DNA of 64,000 nt from Dromiciops gliroides (Eukaryota; Chordata; Mammalia; Microbiotheria; Microbiotheriidae). The translations under genes and the position numbers were made by a program. The stretch is taken from contig NC_057861.1 in the NCBI RefSeq assembly GCF_019393635.1, forward strand, positions 193,439,026-193,503,025, read 5' to 3'. Of the stretch, positions 46,073 through 59,428 are shown piece by piece. The notes under the pieces were generated by a model, which was not told where the DNA came from, did not search any database, and worked only from the letters and a program-made list of their open reading frames with translations. The first letter of the stretch is position 1, and the number at the start of each line of letters is the position of its first letter.

Positions 46073-46352
46073 TGTCTGTTGAGAAGCTCTCTACTAACTC
46101 TACCATTTACACAGGCCCACAGCATTGAGTCACAACTTAGGAAACAAGTCTCCTGCATACATAGCAGAATGCAAAACACCTCAGGATTGGGTGAAAAGTC
46201 AAGTTAAATTTTAGGCTTAGAGCTGTAAATTTCTCCCATTCCCCTTAGTCTTTATTGACACTTTGCCTAGAAAACTATAGAATGGCTTCTCACAAAAATA
46301 TGGGACAACAGGTCATTTTTTTTACCTTTAGGAACTCATAAAAACCATCTAT
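46073..46352. other. No recognised feature
   Basis: Non-coding. Confidence 0.4.
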
Positions 46353-46368
46353 AAAGAATGAAAGGATC

Positions 46369-46523
46369 GGGGCAGTTAGGTGGCGCAGTGGATAGAGCAC
46401 CGGCCCTGGATTCAGGAGTACCTGAGTTCGGATCTGGCCTCAGACACTTAACACTTACTAGCTGTGTGACCCTGGGCAAGTCACTTGACCCCAATAGCCT
46501 CACTAAAAAAAAAAAAAAAAAAA
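46369..46523 (+). repeat. Short tRNA-derived SINE
   Basis: Perfect 16-bp target duplication aaagaatgaaaggatc at 46353-46368 and 46524-46539; tail of about 20 A's, so recent. Confidence 0.95.
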
Positions 46524-46539
46524 AAAGAATGAAAGGATC

Positions 46540-47040
46540 ATATCCATGTAGTCAAAGCCTCTAATTTTATAGAGGAGGAAACCAAGACTCTTGGAGTTAA
46601 GTGACTTGACTATGATTACACAGGTACTATCAGAGATTTGAACTCAAGCCCTCTAATTCAGGAGTCAGTATTCTTTATATTGTACAATACTGCCCATTAC
46701 AATCCTTATTAGTAGAGAGATATCCCTCATCAATAAAATTGAGGTTATTTGGAAAGAGGGAAAAGAAAAATCCTATTTTTTTCCTTATATGTCAGCTATA
46801 CATTTGCTGGTTCATTAGTAAGATGACTTTTCAAAGGTAAAATTTTCTTTAATCTACCAATCAAATGGCAAGTGTTTATTGTTACTTTGCATCTAAGCAT
46901 AACTTTATTCTGAGTCCAATTTGATAATTGGTAAGTTCTTGCCAGAACTACCATATCATCAGACGTCTCAACTACACTGCTTACTTCTCAGCTCTACACT
47001 GGGTACCTTGTACCATAAGTAGATGCTCTTCCTCCCCTGC
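46540..47040. other. Unclassified, MIR-type relic at left
   Basis: 46560-46695 is reverse MIR-like (gaggaggaaaccaagact, gagatttgaactcaagccc). Confidence 0.45.
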
Positions 47041-47049
47041 TTTTATTTT

Positions 47050-47203
47050 TAAAAATTTTTTGTGGGGCAATGAGGGTTAAGTGACTTGCCTAGGGTCACA
47101 CAGTTAGTAAGTGCCAAGTGTCTGAGGCCATATTTGAACTCAGGTCCTCCTGAATCCAGGGCCAGTGCTTTACCCACTGCGCCACCTAGCTCCCCCCCCA
47201 ACA
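47050..47203 (-). repeat. Short tRNA-derived SINE
   Basis: Target copies cttttattt at 47041-47049 and 47204-47212. Confidence 0.9.
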
Positions 47204-47239
47204 CTTTTATTTCCAATGGTATTGCTGTCTTCACCCACT

Positions 47240-48020
47240 AAAATGTACACTCTTTGAGTATAAGAAACATCCTACTTTCTTGTTTTGGGGCATTGTTTTT
47301 TTTATCTATAGCACTTAGCACAGTGCCTAGCACAGAGTTCAAGTGCTTTATCTATTCAAATAATAATTTTTTTAAAACTGCTTTATAATCTAATTAACTA
47401 TGCTCTAGGAACTCTCCTAGGTGCTGGCAATACAAATTCTGAAACAACCCCTACTTTAAAGGAAGACAAGTTCATATATAAATATATACAAAATAAATAT
47501 AAGGAGAATAAGTATAAAGTGGCAAATAGCAGATAGTATATGGTAGTTGAGGAGGGAGAACAGGAAAAGCTCCATGTAGAAGATGGTGCTTAAGTTGTCT
47601 TGAAGGAAGAGAAATTCCGTGAGGTGGATGGATAAAAGGAGGGAGTGAATTTCAGGTATGGCAGAAAGCCCATTGCAAAGGCATGGAGATGGGAAATGAA
47701 ATATGACATTTCACAGACTAGCAGGGGAAGAGTAGAATGGAACTGAATACAATAAGGCTGGAAAGATAGGTTGGGGGTCAGGTTATGTAGGGCTTTTAAA
47801 ATCCATCAAAGGATTTTATAGTATATCCTAGATGCTATAGGAAGCCATTGGAGTTTGCTGAGTAGGGGAGTAAGTCGGTCAGGTCTGTATTTCAAGAAAA
47901 TCACTCTGGCAACTGTGTGGAATATGGATTGGAATGAGGAGACAGTTGAGGTGGGCAGAACAATTAGGAGGCCATTACAATAATCTATTCAAGAAGTGAT
48001 GAGGGCCTGAACTAAGGTGG
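47240..48020 (+). repeat. L2-like 3' end and unnamed ~600-bp repeat
   Basis: 47240-47355 resembles an L2-type ending (tagcacttagcacagtgcct, agcacagagttcaagtgc). 47395-48020 is another copy of the 42935 family (gtcaggttatgtagggct, aggaagccattggagtttgc, gaaaatcactctggcaactg). Confidence 0.55.
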
Positions 48021-48091
48021 TATCTGCATCACAGCCTTCTGTGCTTAGTGCCTTCAGTTAATTTCAGGTGCTATGAGATGAGTTATGTATA

Positions 48092-48307
48092 CAGGGTGTC
48101 CCAAAAGTCTGAGTTTTAAGTTATTAAAGCATAAAGTATTATTACTACTATTGAGCTATTACTTTTAAATTTTTTAAATGTTATCCATATTTTATTTATT
48201 TATAGATAAATATACTGTAAATTTATACAGGCATGTATTTAAATTTATTATTTATTTATCATCACTATTAAAGCTTAGAACTTCACTAAGAATTTTGGGA
48301 TATCCTG
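48092..48307. mobile_element. Mariner-type MITE
   Basis: 216 bp with terminal inverted repeats: left CAGGGTGTCCCAAAAGTCT, right (reversed) CAGGATATCCCAAAATTCTT, extending as GTTTTAAG/GTTCTAAG then TTAAAGC/CTTTAATAG-like inner matches. TA precedes the left end, as expected for mariner insertion; the right-hand TA is mutated. AT-rich inside, no transposase. Confidence 0.8.
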
Positions 48308-48904
48308 AATAAAGCTCTTGAAAACCTTATTGCATTATATTGATATGAGCAATTGTTATCATTGTTGTTATATACGACAGAAGGGAGTCCTGCTTGGCAT
48401 TCTGAACCCTGAAAAAAAGCCTGCTAATAGTTCAGCAGTTATACAAGCACCCCAGTGTGTTTGTTGGTGACGTGATTGTTTTAGGGCATCACTGAGCAAG
48501 AACCTGACAGCAATACCACTGAAAATAAAACAGTTTGACATACTGGGCAGCAGGCATGGAAAGTATATAGGAAACAATGTTGATTCTCAGTGCATAAAAC
48601 AATATCCCAAGGAAGCCAACTGCCTGTTGGTGGGACACAGATGGGCAAAAGCAAATTGCCGACTGTGGAAAAATATGCTTCAATTCAAAATGCTGGCAGA
48701 TGGATGTAAACAAAAAATTGTGTTCTGGAATCTTACAAATAGTCCCATCCAGAGTCCTTGAAGCCTTGAAACGTTAGGCCTCTAGCTACTAGCAACAATC
48801 TGATAACAGTTTTGTAACATAGCCAACCTGTCTACCACCTGGCTTTATATGGCTCTTAAACGTAGCTTTCACATCTCACCTTTGCTTCCAGACTAGATGG
48901 GTTG
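48308..48904. other. No recognised feature
   Basis: Two overlapping short minus-strand frames (48368-48713) have no recognised homology; treated as chance. Confidence 0.4.
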
Positions 48905-48916
48905 GACAATATTATT

Positions 48917-49063
48917 TGTTTTTTTTTGTGAGGCAATTGGGGTTAAGTGACTTGCCCAGGGTCACACAGCTAGTAAGTGTTAAGTGTCTGAGGCTGGATT
49001 TGAACTCAGGTACTCCTGAATCCAGGGCCAGTGCTTTATCCACTGCGCCATCTAGCTGCCCCC
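48917..49063 (-). repeat. Short tRNA-derived SINE
   Basis: Perfect target duplication gacaatattatt at 48905-48916 and 49064-49075. Confidence 0.93.
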
Positions 49064-49171
49064 GACAATATTATTGTTGGAGATCAGTCTAAGAAATGTA
49101 AGCCTCAGGAAAGGCCCTGGCCCTTGAAAGGAGACCTACAGACTTGCCTTAGTTATCTTTTGGGAAGAGGT

Positions 49172-49429
49172 GTTGGAGTGACTAGGTGGTACAGTGGATA
49201 GAGCACTGACCTGGAGTCAGAAGGACCTGAGTTCACATCTGGCCTCAAACACTTACTAGCTGTGTGACCCTGGGAAAGTCACTTAACCCTGTTTGCCTCA
49301 GTTTCCTCATATGTAAAATGAGCTGGAGAAGGAAATGGCAAACCACTCCTGTCCCTTTGCCAAGAAAACCCCAGAGTGGGGTCATGGAGAGTCAGACATG
49401 ACTGAAAACAACTCATCAACAACAAAAGT
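49172..49429 (+). repeat. MAR1-like SINE
   Basis: gactaggtggtacagtggat, ggcctcaaacacttactagc, ggagaaggaaatggcaaacc, gaaaaccccagagtggggtc, cagacatgactgaaaac and caacaacaa end; the best-preserved MAR1-like copy here. Confidence 0.9.
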
Positions 49430-49856
49430 TAAAGCATACTTCAAATTTCTTTTCCAGTCAGACTCTGATACCTACTGTATCTTGGATGTGAGGAAGTGTA
49501 TTTGAGATAAAAGATCTGTTTTATCATCAAGTGCTACAGCAGTATCATATTCCAGATTATAAGCCTAGTCCTTCAGCACCATAATTTTTTTAGGGACCTG
49601 CAGGTATATATATTCACAGGATCTTATCCAGGACTTGGAAAGGTCCTCAAGGGCTCTCTAGTTCAATCCTCTCATTTAAAAATGGGAAAATAGAGAAACC
49701 AGAGAGGATAAGTGATAGAGTCAGAATTCAAACCTGGGTCTTCCATCCCTTTCCACTGTATGACCTTCTCTTATTTTGGAGTCCTTGTCTACAGAGGAAC
49801 GGCTCCAGACAAAAAGTTTTCATAAAATAAATGATTGTGTTTTCCATGTAATCATA
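49430..49856. other. Unclassified, weak CR1/MIR-like relic
   Basis: 49615-49770 has cttggaaaggtcctcaaggg and ctctagttcaatcctctc. No gene. Confidence 0.4.
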
Positions 49857-49870
49857 TTGATGACATTTCT

Positions 49871-50042
49871 TTTCTTTTTCTTTCTTTCTTTCTTTTTTTT
49901 TTTTTTGGTGAGGCAATTGGGGTTAAGTGACTTGCCCAGGGTCACACAGCTAGTAAGTGTTAAGTGTCTGAGGCTGGATTTGAACTCAGGTCCTCCTGAA
50001 CCCAGGGCTGGTGCTCTATCCACTGTACCATCTAGCTGCTCC
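49871..50042 (-). repeat. Short tRNA-derived SINE
   Basis: Perfect target duplication ttgatgacatttct at 49857-49870 and 50043-50056; its tail is a T/C-rich run. Confidence 0.94.
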
Positions 50043-50056
50043 TTGATGACATTTCT

Positions 50057-50899
50057 GTGGAAATCCAAAGGAATATAATTGAGTAAAGTTGCATTTACAC
50101 AGGCAAGATATCAATTGTTTATCATCTCAATATATTTTCTAAAAGGATTGGTGTTAGGAACAACCAGTTTCTTGACTGACTGGCCAGATCTGCAACAGAA
50201 ACAAAATCTCCCACATGCCACAACCAGAAAGAACCCTGCTGTGACTACAAATAGGTCTGAGAAGTGAGTAGCTATAACAGACCAGCTTCACATTTTTCTA
50301 ACATCCCTTTTATTTCAGTTAGTGTTACGAGGGTATCATTTATTTGGATAGCCAGAACACCTACTTTACCAGGGTCTGTTTTACATTTAGTAAATAATTT
50401 TAAATGTCTGGAAAGGTTTCCCTACCCCACTCCCCACTCCCTTCTTTGAAAGTTGAACATTTCTAGAGGTGGCTAACTGTAGTGAAAAAGAGAAGGTTCC
50501 AGTAGATAGTGAACTGAGAGTAACCATCAATAGGTCATGGGGGGAAAAATCAGGGAATAAGTGATTTCATTGGCTTGGGAAACATAAAAAGATGGTTATG
50601 GCACATTTGTGTAATATAGCCTCATCTTGAAAGAGAATACAATGGATGTTGTACTCACATTAGCAGTTTAAAATGTACCAGAAGTACCTCTAGACCATTT
50701 AAAGATACTGCTAATGGAATTCCAACACATTAGAAGAAATACTCAAATCTCTTTAATTACAAAAGCAGGAAAATGTAGGCTAAATATTGAACAGGTAATC
50801 ATTTACATTTAATGCATGTAAAGTCATGGATATTTTCTTATATAACAATTAGGTCAGCACAACAAAAAAATACCAAATATTTTCCAGTCCACTATTAAC
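50057..50899. other. No recognised feature
   Basis: AT-rich, apparently single-copy. Confidence 0.45.
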
Positions 50900-50909
50900 A
50901 TACACATTC

Positions 50910-51108
50910 ACAGGGCAGCTAGGTGGCACAGTGGATAAAGCACCAGCCCTGGATTCAGGAGGACCTGAGTTAAAATCTGGTCTCAGACACTTGACACTTA
51001 ATAGCTGTGTGATCCTGGGCAAGTCACTTAACCCTCATTGTCCTGCAACAAATAAATAAATAAATAAATAGATAAACAAATAAATGAAGGAATGCATAAA
51101 TAAATAAA
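50910..51108 (+). repeat. Short tRNA-derived SINE, (AAAT)n-like tail; the last SINE before SALL3
   Basis: Target duplication atacacattc at 50900-50909 and 51109-51118. The tail is (aaat)n mixed with gata units. Confidence 0.92.
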
Positions 51109-51284
51109 ATACACATTCCCATACTCAACTGGATAAACTCATCTGAAGTAGTTCAAGTTCTTCCTTCTTTTCTGTTCATAAAGAATTGTTACTTACCCAC
51201 ACATAGCTAGTGATACAGCAAGAGCAGACTTAGAAAGAGCTTTCTTTTAGGAAATTGTTTTCTACCCCATCTCCTTATTGTCTA

Positions 51285-51480
51285 TTATAGATTCATAGAG
51301 TGGTGGGGATGGAAGGGACCTTCCATCTCTATCTCTATCTCTATCTCTATCTCTATCTCTATCTCTATCTCTATCTCTATCTCTATATCTCTATCTCTAT
51401 CTCTATATCTTCTATCCAACTTCATTTTATAGGTGAGGAAGCAGAGGCTTAGAGAGGGGAAGTGAATTGTCATAAGCTTA
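51285..51480. repeat. (ATCTCT)n microsatellite within an old relic
   Basis: Hexamer array at about 51327-51410. It lies in a CR1/MIR-like relic (ggtggggatggaagggacc before, ttttataggtgaggaagcag after). Confidence 0.85.
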
Positions 51481-54400
51481 AAAGCTGCCGTTAGCTCTTA
51501 CACTCAAGGTCCTTCAACTCCATGCCATGGCACACAAACTTCAAGTTGCTCTCAAAATCTTACAAATATAGAGCAAATGAATTGCAATTAGTTTTTAGTA
51601 TAAAAAGGCAAGGAAATAAGAGGTAAGATAAAAACTTGGAGATTTAAAAATCACAAAGGGTTTGAAAGGGTCTCTAGGGTTTGAAAGATGTCCTTTGGCT
51701 GTGGTATACAGTATTTATTACTGGTCTTAGAGTTCAGATTCTTCTAGGCTGCTAACATTCTCTGTGAGGCCTTGGGCAAATCACTTAATCACTGTACCTC
51801 AAGCTTAACTCTTTAGATGCATGTGATTATAATCTGAATTGGTGTAAACAGTCCTCCATCCTAATGATATAGAAACCAGAAATTGTAACATCTTTGGGCC
51901 TAATCTAGGACAAAAACTTAGTCCCTGTTAGTTCGTCACTAAGGATAGCCAGTTTATATTTGAATAAATAAGAAGGCATATTTCTATTTCTTTGGGAGCA
52001 GGGCTGTGTATAGCATATGCATTTCCTTCTTATTCCTCTAGAGCCTATGTATTTTCTATAAAATATGTTATGGCTAATATTTGGCATAGCCTATCTATTC
52101 ATTCAGTCCATATCAATGATCGATACAGATCACTATTGGACAATGAATACTGCAACAATCTGCATGAATCACTAAGACATGAAACAAATAATTTGTGTGG
52201 ATGTCACCATTCTTTCATTTCATAGACTTGGACACTTAGAGAAGACAAATTTCACCTGGTTGGCTAAGACTTGGCTAAGTGAAGGCTGTAGTCATTCATG
52301 TGTATACTTTCCAGTTTGTCAGCATATTCAGTTACACACAGCCAGGTTTGCTTTGTATGAAACAATTGACACCTAAACATCAGGAAAGGCTGTCAAGAGG
52401 CAGTACAGGCTGCCCCTGCCTAATACTGCTAATTGGTTCTGCAAGGTTAGATAAAATGACATCATAGAGGCCAGTTAATTCCATTGGAACAATGTTACAC
52501 ATGTTATAAATAGGTGATGGGATGAACAATGTAGCAGTGGGATTTCATCACTTGATGGCAAGGTTTAGTTATAATGTATTAATGATCTTATTGAGATACA
52601 ACCTAGATTGGGGCAACTTTATTTGGGTTAGAACGATGCTTTCATATCAGGACAAACAAGAAGTTTAAATTTGTCTTTACTTGAATTTTGAGCCCTGGGT
52701 TTTCCCTGCTTTTGCCTGGGGTGGGGGAGGGAGAGGCATAGAAAGAGGGAGGTTGTGTCAATGAGGAATGTTGACGTCTGGGTTATTAAAGATATGAAGC
52801 CAAATTAAACAGATAGGATCATAGATTTAGAGCAAGAAATGACCTCACCAGTCATCTAGGCTGCTCACTCCCCAATTTTACAGGTGAGGAAACTGAGACC
52901 AAAAAAGGAGACATGATTTGCTCAAAACCACAGACAAAGAAAAATAGTAGAGCTGGACTTTGAACTCTGGTCTTCTGGCTCTAAATCCAGAATTCTGGCC
53001 ATTATACCCAATTTTATCACTAAGATCCAAGTCTGTGAGGCATATTGCTAAATCTTGAAAACTACCAATGCAGTCCTCAGTGACAATCTATGGAAATCTA
53101 TAAGCCAGAGACTTATGGTCAATGGGATGGGATCCCAAATAAATACCTTCTAGCACAATGACCATGACTGAAGCCTGCATCATACTAGGGGCAAGGAGTG
53201 GGGGACAGAGTGCAAAGAGAAAGAAATTTGTTTTGGGGATCTAGAGTTTGAAATGTGTATGGTCATAGAGTAGCAAGCAGCTAGTAATAATAGGGAGGGA
53301 GAGAGAGAACTGATAAAATATCAGGAAAGAAAGAACAAAAACACTGAAATATGGAAGTATCAAGACATCATAATTTAAAGTGAATAAAAAGAAAGCACTG
53401 AATAACTTAGAGAAAGCAATTTGGGAAGGGACAGGTGATCTGAGAGCATGGTGTATAATATATATTTTAGGACTTTCTTCAAGTCATCCAAAATATGTGT
53501 AAATCATGGAAAATATCTAGGTGGGGAAAACTTCTTAAGAATAATTAATTTATTATTTAGTTGGTTCAAATTCACTGATAAAGTTTCAGTTTGCCTATAA
53601 ACTTTCTATTAAAACTGATGACATTCCTATATTTGGAAAACTATCTGATTAGTTAGTAGGTCCCAAAGATCTTTGATATCTTTGTTGTTCTTGCTTTTCA
53701 ATTTCCCAAAATTTCAAAAGTTGTCTTTTGTTAGCAATTAATTCTCTTCTAGCTATATAATGCACAAACATGAAGCCCAGTTTCTTAAGAGCAATGATAT
53801 ATTGGAGAACAATTTATAATTTCTGATGTAAATACTCTGTGTAAATGACTGAGGAACCCTGGCAGTTCTAATAAAGAACTCTTTAAAAATGTTAAACTGA
53901 GAATGTCTGAAAGACTATTTTTTGAACTGTCAGGAAAACATCCAGTAAAAAATCAAATGTGAAAAGTATGCATATAAAAAGAACTTATTCTTGAAATGTT
54001 TCTGAGGCTCTCCGAGGTAACAGAATGGATGTATGACTTGTGAACTCTGCCTATTGTAGACTTTTGCAGAGCATTGTATCCTATTACCAAATAACTGGAA
54101 AGCACATAGAAAATACAATAGCATTATTTTTTTTAAATTGAGAGCAAACCTCACAAACAAGCCCATTTCTCTTATAGTGGAAAAAAACCACATTTTTTTT
54201 GTTTGTAAAATTGCTATTTTCTTCCTCAATGATGTGAGATGTGGATAATTGATTAGACTAAATTAAACTGAGCCACAGAGTTGCTCTAATACTGTCACTT
54301 CTGTAGGCTAAAAAAGAAGCAAATGAAATAGAAACAGTTTGTCTTTTATAATGGATCAAAAGATTTGTCAACAGAAAAAAAAAACCCCAGATGATCAGGG

Positions 54401-57400
54401 AAACATTCATTTCTTATGTCTAAGAAATTATTCATCTAAAAATGTAGGTATGAGTCTATTTAATCCTGCTGTAAGGAAAATAAATGGAAAGGAGACTACG
54501 TCAGAGATGATTGCTGGATGTCAAAGGAATAGCTTATAGTTCTCTGTTAAAAAATCAACACTATGAGATACAGACTGTGCAATCTACTTAAAAAATGACC
54601 AAGTTTTTATAAGCCTAATGTAGAAGGCAAATTAGAAAGGACCATACACATGTTCACAAACAATTCCTTTTGGAACTCTTGAAATCAAACATTTATTTTA
54701 CCATGTTTGTATCATTTACACTGAGAAACTTTTAAGTTTGTGATTAGGTTCCTGAAACATGACTTGGGAAAGACTTATGAATAATTGTTAAATTTAATAA
54801 CATAAAAGCTTTTCACATAAATGTGCACTTATATCAGTGTCTCCCACCTCTCTCCCATCTATTTTTCTTTCCCTTTACCGATGCCAATATTTAGGAAAAT
54901 ATTGAGTTGAATCATAATTGATATACCAAGAGGAATCTGTTTCAAAGTACATTCTGTACTCCTTTCTAAGTATTATAAGCCAACCTCCTTCTCAAAGACA
55001 AAACCCAAAACAGTCATTCATGTTTGTAAATAATTATGTACAGTAAAATCAGACATTGAATTTTTTAAAGTTTGGATTAGCCAAATATTTTAGTAAGGAA
55101 GAACAACAAGTAATAGTTAAAATAATAGTTGCTTTGAATGATGTATTGTTTTGATTAAGTGGATATCAGTTTAATGTTTTTACTGTATAGATAATTATGC
55201 ATACAATATATGTGTGGGAAATGGAAACACTTCTTATAGGCTCTTTTCTAATAGAAAATGCATTTTGTTTTATAACTTGTCTTGATTTTACTATGTTAGT
55301 ATTGAACTTTTGGTAAAACTCCCTAATGAAAAAAAATACTAATGAATACATTTGTCATGATTCAAAAATGTTAATTAGTTTCAGAAGCTAATAAATTTGC
55401 CAAGCAATGTCTTCTGAAATAAACTTTGAGTTTATGCCCTTGAGAAAATATTCCTCAGCAACCACTCATATATCTTCTATCTATTCATGTTGGGAATTGC
55501 TGCCTGATGCACAATTTTTTGGAGAAAGTAAGGGTATATATTTTACATTCCAGAATTTCATATCTGGAAGAGCCTTAGAGATCATCTAAGTCCAACATTC
55601 TTAAGAGGAAACTGAGTCCCAAAGAGGGCAATTTGAACACAACTAATTATTTAGTCATAGAACTGGTTAGAGGCCATGCCTCGACTCCCATGGGATTCAG
55701 TGTGCTTTTTGTTTTCTTAAAATTCTATCATACTCTAGTGAGTATGTTAGCCTGTCACTGATATCTATTGCTAAACTCACTTATCTAAGTCAGTAACATT
55801 AAACAAAAGAGCAATTAGAAAATGTACTATACTATGAGTTATATTTTTTAACTTTTTTTTTTCACAAATGACAATAAACAAAATAAAATACCAGGGAGGT
55901 TTCCTATCTAAAGAGAGGGAAAATGAAAAGGGAAATTCCAATTAACCTCCTTGGTTGCTAACAGTAATTTTAAAATCTTTTCTAAAAATCAAATTTGGAC
56001 ATACTTGAAAACCAGCAAATGGATTTAAAACCTGGTTGGGTGTTCTTTGAGTTATTTCATCCCTTGAAGCACCATATTGTAAGAAACTTTTCTAAAGGAA
56101 TAAACAATCTCTCCACTCCTTACTCAATTAGCAAATGAGCACTGGGCCTTGACATAAAGGACAGTCAATGAATGGCATATACAGGTTGGTTAGTGCACTT
56201 GCAGGCGTGAAAGACTGGGCACAGAACTGATTACGCTGGATGGATCATTATCATTCTTGTTTCAAGTATGTACTAGAGGACAGAAATTAGAGGTTTAGAC
56301 TTGTGTGGCAATAGAAAAAGAACCAAAATAAAATAGAGTGCTTTGAAGTTGGTTAGGTTGGAAATGTAAATGCGGCAGAGTAATAAAGAAATGCCCATGA
56401 TGTTTGCTGTGGCTTTGAAAAAAACAAGGAAGAGCAACGAAATGTCTGCCAAATACCGAGGCAACACAGGTAGTGGGAAACCCTGCTGTTTTCAAGTTTC
56501 TACAGGGATAAAATTAAACAGTGGAGAGTTTAAAAACAATTGTTAGAAAGCCCTTTAGCTGTATCTTTTAATTAGTTTTAAGTGTTAATAGCTCTTCTAA
56601 TGAACTGAGAAGAGGAATGTGTGTATATACATACACACACACATATAGTATGTGTATACTATATAAATGTGTTTGTGTGTGTGTATATATGTATATATAT
56701 ATATATATATATAATTTTTAGGAATTGCTGGCATTTATCATTCTTTTGGTTTGTATAATCTAACCAGCCCTCCTCTTGATATCAGAAGGAACTGTGCATC
56801 AAGACTGATTTGGAAATAGAGGTTGAGAAGCATTTTTATGCCTGTGCTCTGTATCTTTTAATTTATTTTAAACTCTTAAAGTACTCATGAAAATTCTTAC
56901 TATTCCCTGAGAGAACTCTCCTTGCCTCTTACAGATTCTCTTTATATTGCATCCTTTTGTATTTTGTTATTTCTACTTTGTATGATTTGAATATTTGGGA
57001 AATTAATGTATTTTACATTAAAAATTTTTGCAACAATGACAAATAGAATGTCAGTTTAGCTATGAATAATTGCCAAATGGTTAGTACTTTTATTACCTTT
57101 TCAAAACCATTGCAAGTTCCTGAAATAAAAATTATGGTGAATTCTGTGAGCATAGGAGAAGAGGAAAATCAAGGGGTGTGTGTGTGTGTGTGTGTGTGTT
57201 TTCTTCTACGAAAGAACGTGAAATAGAATAAAAATCTAAATGCCATCGGGTTATGAAAATGTTGAGGATTGTCAAATGTGATTTCCAAAATAGTATGGAT
57301 TTTAACATAAAAGATACCTTCTGTTTGGAGGGAACAGAGGTAAGGCTTTGATAGGAATGAAGTATCAGTGATGTCTGTTGTTTTTGTTCAGCTCTGCTAG

Positions 57401-57819
57401 CAAATTTGTTTCCATGTCCTTTAATGTCCTGTGATCTGATCATCCTTTATTTGTTGAAATGACCAGAGAAGCAATGTTTTTCACTTGATGCAGACAATTG
57501 AGAGATGTTTCAGAGTATAGATGACCTTTGGACACTGACAATACCTTCAAACATTCAAACTTTTTCTACCACATCTTCTTTCATTGCAGATATACAATCC
57601 ACATTTAAGAGACTGCATTTTCTTCTTAGAAAAAAAGCTTTTTAATAGCTCAAGTATAATCAAGATACATTTAAATATTGCTTAGGCCTAAACTTGTCAA
57701 CCCTATGATGGCATTCATGTATGAAGGTTAGAGAAAAATCATTGATGTACATCCACCACAAATGACCATAAGCTCAACTCTCACTTTTCCATCAGAATAA
57801 TCAAGGAACGCAATTCAGA
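51481..57819. other. Repeat-poor flank downstream of SALL3
   Basis: 6.3 kb with no SINE or L1 I can recognise. Old relics: MIR-like at about 51695-51830, and CR1/MIR-like at 52820-53010 and 55555-55700. Simple repeats: tg/ta tract at 56625-56712 and (gt)n at 57175-57200. Short frames show no known protein. It may contain regulatory elements, which I cannot see directly. Confidence 0.5.
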
Positions 57820-57839
57820 AATAATATTACAGCCTGCAT

Positions 57840-57845
57840 TTTATT
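57840..57845 (-). promoter_or_regulatory. Candidate distal poly(A) signal AATAAA for SALL3
   Basis: Canonical hexamer on the minus strand (read as tttatt on plus), about 2.5 kb past the stop codon. Cleavage would be expected near 57815-57830. Hexamers arise by chance in AT-rich DNA, so use is unproven. Confidence 0.3.
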
Positions 57846-58924
57846 CAATTCATATGACAAAAATAGTAACCTAGACTAAGACATCCATTTCAATCAGTAG
57901 ATGTGTCAAGCCAACAAGATTTAATCATAAAAAATATTGGATCTAGGTAACAATTCCCAGTTGGTTCAGGGAGGCTCCTAGCCCTACATGGTATCGCAGT
58001 ATAAAAATAGTGTCTCTCTTCACCATGCAGAGAGGAGTGACCTAACCCTGAATACAAAATGGGGTCAGTCTTACTGTACCTTCATCAACCATCTTATTTA
58101 CAACACTTTACATCTCTCTTTTGTTAAGTTATACACATCCTTTAGGGAGAAGAGATAACACTACATGGTACCAAATACTAACAAAAAATTCACACCAAAA
58201 ATGACACATATAAATAAAAACATTCAACTGCTGAATTACAGCAACATTAAGCCACCTCAGTTTTCTTTTTCCAATGTTTGGAAAACCCCCAGATCCCCCA
58301 CATTCTGTGGTAAAAGATGGCATAACATGGGGAAGTTCTATTTCACCACTGTAGAAAACAGAGCTGTATAGTTCATTGTTCATTTCCAATAGAAATAAAC
58401 AGCTAACAAGTCTTCAAAACTCTTTTCATTCAGTTACACGATGGCAGAAATAGTCCATCTTCTTACAGTAATTTTTTTTTTGTGGTATAAGAGATTGTCC
58501 TATTTTTTTCAGTCTTAACCAAGAAGACCTCACTGTCTGATTCTTTCTTCAGGGGCATACAACTCCTTGCACTGTTACCCAGCTACCCATGATGTCCCTT
58601 GAACAATTTTGTTGGACGGAAGTTCATAGTGTCAGACTCCACCATGCTTGTAATGCACAAAAATGAGGTAGTACACAAAACATTTACTGTTCAAGTTTTG
58701 ATTAAGCCCCAGCCTCACCAGCATCCTAGCTTAAGAGGAGTGGAACCAGTCCCTTTAGCTATCTGATGTCATTTGAACAAAGTAATCAGCATAAAATGGT
58801 ATAAGAATAATCAGAGGACATTGTGCTTTGTTGTAATCTGAGACAATAATCAGCAAATTGGGAATTTGGAATATTTTACAGTTATGACTGATTATACTGC
58901 CAGACACTTAATATTTCTTCCCAG

Positions 58925-58930
58925 TTTATT
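58925..58930 (-). promoter_or_regulatory. Candidate middle poly(A) signal AATAAA for SALL3
   Basis: Canonical hexamer on the minus strand, 1.4 kb past the stop. It is one of three possible 3' ends and nothing in the sequence ranks them. Confidence 0.25.
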
Positions 58931-59428
58931 GTACATAATACCAGTGCTGTGAGGCAGTCAACATCTTGTTTGTGGGTGTGTGAGAAAGAGACAGAACAGA
59001 TTACAGTAAAATTAAACCTACACAATGTTCTCTTTACTGTTTCCTGGGCTTGCATTGATGTCACATCCTAAGATTAATTCATCAAAGTTTTGTTAGGGGT
59101 GGTCACAGTTTTTAATGGGCTTTGTAGAAAAGTTAAATAAATCATTTCAATTTCAGAAATGGCAGGCCCTATTGTACTGAGGATCTGACAAATCTTGGTG
59201 GCTTTTCTATTTAAGTAGCATAGATCTCTCATATTATTTGACCTTAAGACAAAACAAGAAACTGTAACAGGTTTTTTTTTTCATTTTCCTTAAACCAAAG
59301 TACTATTTATAAAATAGTTTACATATTTTTTCATTTTCAAATTATAGACAAACCTCCCTAATACAAAATACTAAAAGTGCAATAGTATAAATTAAGAGTT
59401 TGCAACCACATTATACAAACATTACCTT

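Noticed and set aside
45696-46179. Long frames rich in R/D/E or S/L
   Set aside because: Pure translation of (GA)n and CT-rich DNA.
48368-48713. Overlapping minus-strand frames
   Set aside because: Short, no homology recognised, and no splice or promoter context.
3546-51108. Recurrent peptide like GQLGGAVDRAPALDSG in many frames
   Set aside because: It is translation of the short SINE, not a protein family; its reverse-strand counterpart (RQLGLSDLPRVTQLVSVKC) has the same origin.
51327-51410. CRISPR-like array
   Set aside because: Uninterrupted 6-bp units without spacers; this and the other short-unit arrays are microsatellites.
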